In this document: positions 1 to 6,858 of the stretch, in pieces
Layout of the letters: every line of letters begins with the position of its first letter
Position numbering within the stretch: position 1 is the stretch's first letter
Assembly: GCA_910588655.1 (NCBI GenBank)
Contig: CAJUPJ010000011.1
Location: forward strand, 1 to 64,000
Direction of reading: 5' to 3'
DNA: 64,000 nucleotides
DNA from: an uncultured Lachnospiraceae bacterium
GTDB lineage: Bacteria > Bacillota > Clostridia > Lachnospirales > Lachnospiraceae
Notes under the pieces: generated by a model
The model's input: only the letters and a program-made list of their open reading frames with translations
Database searches by the model: none
What the model was told of the DNA's origin: nothing
Position numbers and translations under genes: made by a program

Positions 1-403
1 ACCGTATCTGTACCGCCTGCCAAAAATAAGGTGCATAGGCACAGCAGAATAATTCCTCCACTGTATAAAGTCTGCACTTGTCTACCTGTTCCTCCGCATC
101 GTCGTAATCAGAAACGCTTGGCGTACCGTTACAATAAAGGTTAAACGCCATCCTGACTACTTTTACGCTTCCGCTGGTCTGCCAGCCTTCATGCAGGCAC
201 TCCGTTTTTACGTTGCCTGTCTTAAAATCATAAATACTTTTGATATTTCTTCTTGTGTCATCGCTGATACCAAGACAATATACAAGCGCTTTGTGGTACA
301 CGTCCTGATACCTGACCTCTTTCAATTTCTCATAGTAGAATTTTTCATGTGCATCGCTGATAAAAATAATCGCTTTCTCTGCTCCTAACGCTGTACTGCT
401 CAT
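1..403 (-). CDS. DUF6075-like protein, 3' end cut by window edge
   Basis: The reading frame starts at an ATG at 403 behind a GGAGGAA ribosome site and stays open to the window edge, giving about 134 residues. The protein begins MSSTALGAEKAIIFISDAHE and continues with FYYEKL, a QDVYHKAL segment and a WQTSGSVKVVRMAFNLY block. I recall these blocks from the DUF6075 family, small proteins of unknown function common on conjugative elements and plasmids of Clostridia. The name is recalled, not searched. Base composition is slightly richer in GC than the neighbouring lysS. The gene is separated from lysS by a strong inverted repeat. It probably marks the end of an integrated element that continues to the left. 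Confidence 0.6.
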   Translation of the reverse strand, partial: MSSTALGAEKAIIFISDAHEKFYYEKLKEVRYQDVYHKALVYCLGISDDTRRNIKSIYDFKTGNVKTECLHEGWQTSGSVKVVRMAFNLYCNGTPSVSDYDDAEEQVDKCRLYTVEELFCCAYAPYFWQAVQIR

Positions 404-444
404 ACTTTCTTCCTCCATTCTTTGATGATTGACCATAACAAAAA

Positions 445-484
445 AGGACACTTCTCTAAAATTTTCTTTTAGAAAAATGTCCTT
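445..484. terminator. Inverted repeat, likely bidirectional terminator
   Basis: AAGGACA and a TCTAAAA-containing arm pair with TTTTAGA and TGTCCTT around a small loop. The minus-strand copy is followed by TTTTTTG. It lies between the end of lysS and the DUF6075 gene and would end lysS transcription. The 130 bases between it and the lysS stop show no gene. Confidence 0.6.
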
Positions 485-613
485 GTTGGTACAAATATTA
501 GAATGTATCCGCACAACAATAAACGTACATGGAAGTATTATTCCGTATTATTCGTTTAAAATTTGTTGCAGTAGCGTAACCGTAGGTGCTTCAAACCCGC
601 ATAAACACTGGCT

Positions 614-2110
614 TTATTTGTCGAGCGACTTCATTGTCGGGAATAGTAATACATCCCTTATTGCTGGTGAATTTGTCATTATCATTACCATCCTGTCAAT
701 TCCAAAGCCTATTCCGCCGGTTGGAGGCATTCCTATGCTAAGTGCATTTAAGAAGTCCTCGTCTGTATGGTTAGCCTCTTCATTCCCTGCTGCGAATTCC
801 TTTTCCTGTGCTTCAAAACGTGCACGCTGGTCAACCGGGTCATTTAATTCTGAATAAGCATTTGCCATTTCCCAGCCATTTATAAAGAACTCAAAACGTT
901 CTACATAATCAGGATTATCTGGCTTTCTCTTTGTAAGTGGTGATATTTCTACTGGATGGTCCATTATAAATACAGGCTGTATTAAATGTTCTTCTACAAA
1001 TTCTTCAAAGAAAAGATTAAGTATATCACCTTTGGCATGTCTTTCTTCATATTCAACATGGTGTTCATCTGCTGCTTTCTTTGCTTCTTCTGTTGAATGG
1101 ATTTCATTAAAATCAACACCGGAATACTTTTTAACAGCATCAAGCATTGTTATACGCTCAAAAGGTTTTGATAAATCTATTGTATGTTCACCATAAGTTA
1201 ATATTTCTGAACCTGTTACTTCTTTTGCAACATGGCGGTATAGTTTTTCTGTTAAATCCATCATGCCATGATAGTCTGTATATGCCTGGTACAGTTCCAT
1301 AAGTGTAAATTCAGGGTTATGCCTTGTATCAAGACCTTCATTCCTGAATACACGCCCTATCTCATATACCTTTTCAAGCCCGCCTACTATAAGGCGTTTT
1401 AAATAAAGTTCAAGTGATATGCGGAGGTGCAGGTCTTCATCAAGAGCATTGAAATGTGTATTAAAAGGCCTTGCTGCTGCCCCGCCGGCATTTGATACCA
1501 GCATTGGTGTTTCAACTTCCATAAAACCGTCCTCATCAAGATAACGGCGTATGCTGCTGATTACTTTTGAACGCTTTATAAATGTTTCCTTTACATCTGC
1601 GTTCATTATAAGGTCAACATACCTCTGGCGGTATCTTATATCTGTATCTGTAAGCCCATGATGCTTTTCCGGAAGCACCTGCAGGCTTTTGGAAAGAAGA
1701 AGGACTTCTTTGGCATGTACTGAAATTTCACCTGTTTTAGTCTTAAATACAAAACCTTTTATTCCCAGGATATCACCAATATCATATTTCTTAAAGTCTT
1801 TGTAACTTTCTTCACCAATATCATCCCTTGCTACATATGACTGGATATTTCCTTTAAGGTCCTGTATATTGCAAAAAGATGCCTTGCCCATTACACGTTT
1901 AAACATCATGCGGCCTGCTATTGTTACTTCCTTGCCTTCAAGGCTGTCAAACTGGTCTTTTATATCCTGTGAATGTATAGAAACATTATACTTTGTAATT
2001 ACAAAAGGGTCTTTGCCCTCATTCTGTAAATTTTCAAGTTTCTCCCTTCTTACCTTAAGAAGAGAGCTGAGTTCTTCCTGTGTCTGTGGTTTATTCTGCT
2101 GTTCTGCCAA
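614..2110 (-). CDS. lysS: Lysyl-tRNA synthetase (class II)
   Basis: Cytosolic enzyme that charges tRNA-Lys with lysine using ATP. It has 498 residues, the usual length of bacterial class II LysRS. An OB-fold anticodon-binding domain (about residues 55-165, including the segment ITIAGRMMFKRVMGKASF-like) is followed by the class II catalytic core: motif 2 near RVFRNEGLDTRHNPEFT and motif 3 GFGIDRMVM close to the C-terminus. The start is TTG, placed eight bases after AAAGGGG. It is 33 bases downstream of greA and probably in one operon with it, a common pairing in Firmicutes. The protein ends MKSLDK, a conserved LysRS tail that some elements use as an integration target. Confidence 0.96.
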   Translation of the reverse strand: MAEQQNKPQTQEELSSLLKVRREKLENLQNEGKDPFVITKYNVSIHSQDIKDQFDSLEGKEVTIAGRMMFKRVMGKASFCNIQDLKGNIQSYVARDDIGEESYKDFKKYDIGDILGIKGFVFKTKTGEISVHAKEVLLLSKSLQVLPEKHHGLTDTDIRYRQRYVDLIMNADVKETFIKRSKVISSIRRYLDEDGFMEVETPMLVSNAGGAAARPFNTHFNALDEDLHLRISLELYLKRLIVGGLEKVYEIGRVFRNEGLDTRHNPEFTLMELYQAYTDYHGMMDLTEKLYRHVAKEVTGSEILTYGEHTIDLSKPFERITMLDAVKKYSGVDFNEIHSTEEAKKAADEHHVEYEERHAKGDILNLFFEEFVEEHLIQPVFIMDHPVEISPLTKRKPDNPDYVERFEFFINGWEMANAYSELNDPVDQRARFEAQEKEFAAGNEEANHTDEDFLNALSIGMPPTGGIGFGIDRMVMIMTNSPAIRDVLLFPTMKSLDK

Positions 2111-2143
2111 TGTTAACGCCCCTTTCTTGGTTTACTTTGTATT

Positions 2144-2638
2144 TTATTCTGCCAATGGTGTCCTCTTTATGCTAAGTATCTCATATTTAACCATTTCACC
2201 TGAAGGTGTTTCTACTTCAACCTGGTCACCTTCCTTTGAACCTATAAGTGCCACACCTACAGGTGATTCATTAGAAATCTTGCCATTCAGGCAGTCTGCT
2301 TCTGTAGAACCTACAATTTTATATTCCATTTCTTCGTCAAATTCAATATCCCTTAAAAGGACTGTGCAGCCAATGCTTATAGCATCTAAATCAACATCTT
2401 CTTCATCAACAACTTCAGCATTTTTAAGGATTTTATCAATTTCTTCAATACGGAGTTCAATGTCCCTCTGTTCATCCTTTGCAGCATCATACTCTGCATT
2501 TTCTGATAAATCGCCCTGTTCCCTTGCCTCTTTTATTTTTATAGCAACCTGTTTACGTCTGTTTAATTTTAAATCCTGTAATTCTTCTTCTAAAGCTTTC
2601 AGGCCTTCGTATGTTAAAATATTCTTTTTCTCCGCCAT
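2144..2638 (-). CDS. greA: Transcription elongation factor GreA
   Basis: Rescues backtracked RNA polymerase by stimulating cleavage of the RNA 3' end. The 164-residue length fits the family. The N-terminal coiled coil (residues 10-75) carries the acidic tip in AEYDAAKDEQ, and the C-terminal FKBP-like domain includes SPVGVALIGSKEGDQVEV. The ATG follows GGAGGAAGAGTAA. It is the first gene of a greA-lysS unit, with a sigma-A type promoter about 70 bases upstream. Confidence 0.97.
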   Translation of the reverse strand: MAEKKNILTYEGLKALEEELQDLKLNRRKQVAIKIKEAREQGDLSENAEYDAAKDEQRDIELRIEEIDKILKNAEVVDEEDVDLDAISIGCTVLLRDIEFDEEMEYKIVGSTEADCLNGKISNESPVGVALIGSKEGDQVEVETPSGEMVKYEILSIKRTPLAE

Positions 2639-2709
2639 TTACTCTTCCTCCAATTTCTAATAATACTTTTAAAATACCATTTCTTATATCCAACAAATAG
2701 CAAATACTA

Positions 2710-2738
2710 ATTATAACTTATATTACTGTGCTAGTCAA
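2710..2738 (-). promoter_or_regulatory. Promoter of greA-lysS
   Basis: On the minus strand TTGACT is separated by 17 bases from TATAAT, a near-consensus sigma-A promoter facing greA. It is back to back with the promoter of the plus-strand HAD gene. Confidence 0.7.
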
Positions 2739-2778
2739 CTTGCCAGACAGCTGGTTTTATAAAAAAATCTGCTTTTTA

Positions 2779-2807
2779 TTGAATTACTTTATATATTGTG
2801 CTATAAT
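2779..2807 (+). promoter_or_regulatory. Promoter of the HAD phosphatase gene
   Basis: TTGAAT, a 17-base spacer and TATAAT face the HAD gene. The predicted 5' leader is about 85 bases and shows no obvious structure. Confidence 0.65.
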
Positions 2808-2897
2808 TGATGCATTGGCAGAACCTGTAAATATCATTGGCTGGTGCTGCTTATAGGATATACCTGAACAAATTAAGAATAGAGGAATATAACAGAT

Positions 2898-3548
2898 ATG
2901 GACAAATACAATGCTGTGGTTTTTGATTTAGACGGGACTCTTCTTGATACTCTTGAAGATATTACTGGTGCTGTAAACCATGCTATGAAGAAATTCTGCT
3001 ACCCTGTACATTCTGCTGGTGAGGTACGCTCTTTTGTTGGAAACGGCATAAAGAAACTAATTGAACGTTCCCTCCCACAAGGGCTGGATACTCCTGGTTT
3101 TGATAACATATTTAATGAATTTAAACAATTCTATACTGCAAACTGCCGTATTAAGACATGCCCCTACCCTGGGATTATGGAACTTCTGGAAAGGCTTTAT
3201 TCAGATGGTTATAAAATTGCAATTAATTCTAATAAAAACCAGGCAGCAGTTACAGAGTTAAATAATATTTATTTTGCAAAGTACATTTCTGTTGCTATTG
3301 GTGATAACGGGCATATGCCCAGAAAGCCAGCGCCTGATTCTGTCTTGCTGGCACTGGAAAAGCTTGGCGGCTGCCCTGTAGACAAAGCACTTTATATAGG
3401 CGACTCAGATGTTGATATTGAAACAGCCAGGAATTCCGGAATAAAATGCATAAGTGCAAGCTGGGGGTTTAAGGACAGGGAAGTCCTTGAAAGGCTTAAC
3501 CCTGGTGCAATTATAGATGCCCCGGCAGAACTTTATAATTACTTATAA
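2898..3548 (+). CDS. HAD-family phosphatase, phosphoglycolate-phosphatase type
   Basis: A 216-residue cytosolic HAD hydrolase. Motif I FDLDGTLLDT is at residues 9-18 (nucleophile and acid Asp), motif II is in NSNK near 112, motif III is the Lys in PRKPAPD, and motif IV is GDSDVDIE. The alpha-helical cap inserted after motif I makes it subfamily I, like Gph and PpaX. The substrate cannot be told from sequence; phosphoglycolate or pyrophosphate are typical for this group. It is a single-gene unit between divergent greA and the convergent EAL gene. The ATG follows GAGGA. Confidence 0.85.
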   Translation: MDKYNAVVFDLDGTLLDTLEDITGAVNHAMKKFCYPVHSAGEVRSFVGNGIKKLIERSLPQGLDTPGFDNIFNEFKQFYTANCRIKTCPYPGIMELLERLYSDGYKIAINSNKNQAAVTELNNIYFAKYISVAIGDNGHMPRKPAPDSVLLALEKLGGCPVDKALYIGDSDVDIETARNSGIKCISASWGFKDREVLERLNPGAIIDAPAELYNYL

Positions 3549-3566
3549 AGCCCTGTACGGGGCTTT
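3547..3566 (+). terminator. Short hairpin at the end of the HAD gene
   Basis: AAAGCCC and GGGCTTT flank a six-base loop. The left arm overlaps the HAD stop codon. There is only a weak T tract, so termination strength is uncertain. Confidence 0.5.
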
Positions 3567-3612
3567 GGTTACTTAATTATGTATTATGTATTTTCCAGTG
3601 CCAGTTTTTATA

Positions 3613-5592
3613 TTACTCTGCTGACTCCAGGAAATTTAAAAACTCTTCTTCTGCCAGAGGCTTTGAAAAATAATACCCCTGCAGATAGTCAACTCCTTTT
3701 TCAGAAAGTGCGTCTACCATTTCTTTTGTTTCAACACCTTCTGCAACTATTTTAAGTTTAAGGTCGTTAATAAGTTCAATTATCTTTGTAAGGACTGCAA
3801 CTGACTTTGTTATTGATGCGTCCCTCTTCTCTTCTGTTTCTGTTTTCATAAGTATTTTCTTACGCTGTTCAGGATAACAGCACCATATAAGGCTTTTATC
3901 AATTTTTATAAGTTCATACTGTATATCTACCATCTGTGCAAGGTTTGAATAGCCAGTGCCAAAGTCATCCATTGAAAATGATGCGCCCATATCCCTTAAA
4001 GCCTCTACATTCCTGTTCAGCATATTTCCAGACGAAGTTGCAGCAGTTTCAGTTATTTCAAGATTCAGGAAATTATATGGCAGCCCATACTTATAAACAG
4101 TATCTTTTATCTGCCTTGCCAGCCCCTGGTCAATGCACTGTACAGCCGAAAGGTTTATCTCTATATATTCAATGCCGCGTCCTATAAGGTTTGCCCTCTG
4201 TGAGAATTCACACACTTTTGAAAGCGCAATCTCACCGATTTTCATTATAAGGCCTTCCTTTTCTGCTATTGGTATAAATTCTTCTGGTGATATAAAACCA
4301 ATGGTTCTGTTGTCCTTTAGCCTTATAAGCGCCTCAGCAGAATGGAAATCCCCTTTCTTAACTGAATATATCGGCTGGTAAACCATATAAAAGCCATCAT
4401 TATTTATTGCATTGTCAAGTATACGAAGTATGTCAGAATAACGCTCCTTTTCCTTATACATGTTTTTATCATACCTGTAAAAGCTCTGCTGCCTGTCCCT
4501 GTACCTCTGCATAAAACTAAATATATCTTCAAGTTCTGGCACGCTTTCAGCTTCATCCGGGCAGTATATCATATCTATTGTGCCTGTTACATGTATAACG
4601 CTTGCATTAAATGTAAAGCCATATTCTATTTTATTGGCAAGATTACGTACTGCCTCTTCATCATAATTATTCTTATCAATTATAATGCCTATAACTTCCT
4701 CTTCTACTGAATAGACTTTAAGCCCTAATGTATCTTCCACGATGTTTCCAATATCACGTAATATCTTCTGGCAGATGTCATGTCCATATTTGCCATGTAC
4801 TATATGGAATTCATGAAAACTTATCTGTGCTACATAGAATTTCCTGTTTTCATTAAAATATGAGCTGAGCATCTTTCTGTATGCCATGCTGTTAAAACAG
4901 CCATTTTCATAATTTATATATACCTTTGAGTCCTCAAAATTTAAAAAGTTCATAAGTTCCAGTATAATAATTCCTGTACTGGATAACAGAAGGCTTGGGT
5001 TTAATATCTGTATAATGCCAAAGCCTGCCCATACACCAAGACCCATAGCTATATTGGCAGTTTTCTTCTTTTTAAGCCTTTTATGGTTTAAAAACAGGAA
5101 TATTACAGAAAGGAAGAAATATATACCCATTGTAACATATTCAAGGTTTACAACAGTACCATAAGAATAAACACCATTCTCCCCCGCACTGATTTCTATT
5201 GGTGCAAATATGCCTCCTGCTACTGCTGCCATAAGTGGCAGTGATATAATCAGGTTATTCCTTCTGTGGCTTTTATCGTATTTATTGCATAATGCCTCAA
5301 TATGCATATGCACAAAATACATTGACAGGCAGATTGTTATCATAAAAAGCCTGTATAATATTTCCCTTATAATGCCTGAAGAATCCCCCTGTGTGTACAA
5401 GTTATATGTAATGGCAAAATCACATATTACATTAGATGTACTGGATACAAGTATTGCTGTAAAAAAATTACCCTTTTCAAAAGGCAGCCTTTTGTTTTTC
5501 AAGTATAAAAACCATATTATACCTAAAAGCAATGCATTAACTATCCTGATTTGGAAATATAATGCATATATTGTACTTAATGGTTCACCCAT
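3613..5592 (-). CDS. Membrane-bound EAL-domain c-di-GMP phosphodiesterase with degenerate GGDEF
   Basis: A protein of about 659 residues. Residues 1-215 hold six or so hydrophobic segments, a 7TM-like sensor. A GGDEF-like fold follows at about 225-370, but its signature is replaced by VEEEV, so cyclase activity is unlikely. The EAL domain (about 390-650) is complete: EALIRL, the ExxxNxS segment, EITET, MDDFGTGYSNL, KIDKSL, AEGVET and LQGYYFSKPL. It should therefore hydrolyse c-di-GMP to pGpG. An ATG at 5592 and a TTG two codons earlier are both possible starts; AAAGG and GGGGAG lie just upstream. It is 18 bases behind the alcohol dehydrogenase and probably co-transcribed with it. Confidence 0.9.
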   Translation of the reverse strand: MGEPLSTIYALYFQIRIVNALLLGIIWFLYLKNKRLPFEKGNFFTAILVSSTSNVICDFAITYNLYTQGDSSGIIREILYRLFMITICLSMYFVHMHIEALCNKYDKSHRRNNLIISLPLMAAVAGGIFAPIEISAGENGVYSYGTVVNLEYVTMGIYFFLSVIFLFLNHKRLKKKKTANIAMGLGVWAGFGIIQILNPSLLLSSTGIIILELMNFLNFEDSKVYINYENGCFNSMAYRKMLSSYFNENRKFYVAQISFHEFHIVHGKYGHDICQKILRDIGNIVEDTLGLKVYSVEEEVIGIIIDKNNYDEEAVRNLANKIEYGFTFNASVIHVTGTIDMIYCPDEAESVPELEDIFSFMQRYRDRQQSFYRYDKNMYKEKERYSDILRILDNAINNDGFYMVYQPIYSVKKGDFHSAEALIRLKDNRTIGFISPEEFIPIAEKEGLIMKIGEIALSKVCEFSQRANLIGRGIEYIEINLSAVQCIDQGLARQIKDTVYKYGLPYNFLNLEITETAATSSGNMLNRNVEALRDMGASFSMDDFGTGYSNLAQMVDIQYELIKIDKSLIWCCYPEQRKKILMKTETEEKRDASITKSVAVLTKIIELINDLKLKIVAEGVETKEMVDALSEKGVDYLQGYYFSKPLAEEEFLNFLESAE

Positions 5593-5610
5593 AAACAACC
5601 TTTCTCCCCT

Positions 5611-6858
5611 TTACTTTTTATTTTCCCCATAAGAAATAGTGCAAATACTGTAAATAATGTATTCACATTCCTTTAAAGCCATTATCTTTGGAACAGGATA
5701 ATGCGGGTTTGATTCTATTATAGCACATTTTGCCATTTTTTTAACATCTTTTCTTGTAATATCCTCTTTTTTTAGTATTTTGTTAAAACCGCTGTAAATA
5801 CCCATTTTCTGCCCAAGCATTTGTATATAATTAATATATGCTTCTGCTTTCTGGCTGTCTGGCAGGCTTTTGTCTGCAATATTACATATATCTGCAAGTT
5901 TTGCAAGCTTTTTATATGCACATTTTCCATACCATGTAAGGACATATGGCAGTACAACTGCTACTGCCATTCCATGCGCAATATTATACCTGCCGCCTAT
6001 TGCATGGGCTATGGCATGTACATACCCTACGGATGTCCTTAAAAAAGCACGTCCTGCAAGATATGAAGCCTCAAGCATTTTCTGCCTGGAAATGCTTCCG
6101 CCAGTACCATAATATACTTTTGTTATATTTTCTGCAATAAGCCTGACTGCCATTTCCGCGTCTTTTTCCGCACTTTTGCAGGAAAATTTATTAAGGTAAG
6201 ACTCTGTTGCATGTGTAAGTGCATCCATCCCTGAATACGCCGCCATATGTAAAGGAAGCCCCCTGGTCATAACAGGGTCAAGCACTGCAAACTTTGGTAT
6301 TATATTGGTATCAGCAATTATCTTTTTACTGCCAGTTGCCACATCCCTTACTACTGCACATGCTGTTGTTTCTGCACCCGTGCCAGCCGTTGCAGGTACT
6401 GCCACAACAAGAGGTGTTTTCTTTCTGGATTTCTGGTAGCCTTCAAGGCTTGTTATCTTTTTGTGAGGGTTGGCAATTCCTGCTGCCGCCGCCTTGGCAC
6501 AGTCCATTACAGAACCGCCTCCTATTGCAATTATTGCACAGCAGTTATAACGCATATAGAGCTTTCTTGCATACTCAATGCTGTCAATGCCTGTTTCTGT
6601 GCTTGTACCGCTGAATATTATATAATTAACGCCTTTTTCTTTAAATACCCTGGCTATATCCCTGAACAGCCCTGTCCTGGCAATATGCGGGCCAGTTATT
6701 ATAAGAACCATGCCTTTTATGCCTTGTCTTTCTAAAAGCTGTGGTACATTGTAAACAGCCCCTTCTTTAGAAATAACTTTATTGCCATATTTTATTATAT
6801 GCATAACACTTGTAAGAACATACTGGTATATACGGTAACAGCATTTTTTAAAAATCAT
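5611..6858 (-). CDS. Iron-containing alcohol dehydrogenase family protein
   Basis: A 415-residue member of the group III (Fe-dependent) dehydrogenases, which interconvert alcohols or polyols and carbonyls with NAD(P)H. The N-terminal Rossmann part has the GGGSVMDCAK nucleotide-binding loop, then VPATAGTGAE. The metal site is visible as Asp in GMDALTHA and the histidines in HAIAHAIGG and HGMA, so the enzyme looks intact. The alcohol substrate cannot be assigned. Its first 11 bases overlap the end of the GTPase-nuclease gene, and the EAL gene follows, so the three probably form one operon. The odd N-terminal extension MIFKKCCYRIYQYVL is Cys/Tyr-rich, and the true start could lie a few codons later. 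Confidence 0.88.
   Translation of the reverse strand: MIFKKCCYRIYQYVLTSVMHIIKYGNKVISKEGAVYNVPQLLERQGIKGMVLIITGPHIARTGLFRDIARVFKEKGVNYIIFSGTSTETGIDSIEYARKLYMRYNCCAIIAIGGGSVMDCAKAAAAGIANPHKKITSLEGYQKSRKKTPLVVAVPATAGTGAETTACAVVRDVATGSKKIIADTNIIPKFAVLDPVMTRGLPLHMAAYSGMDALTHATESYLNKFSCKSAEKDAEMAVRLIAENITKVYYGTGGSISRQKMLEASYLAGRAFLRTSVGYVHAIAHAIGGRYNIAHGMAVAVVLPYVLTWYGKCAYKKLAKLADICNIADKSLPDSQKAEAYINYIQMLGQKMGIYSGFNKILKKEDITRKDVKKMAKCAIIESNPHYPVPKIMALKECEYIIYSICTISYGENKK

Noticed and set aside
1869..2660. Plus-strand frame of 263 codons opposite greA and lysS
   Set aside because: Shadow of two certain genes; the translation is Ser-rich antisense sequence.
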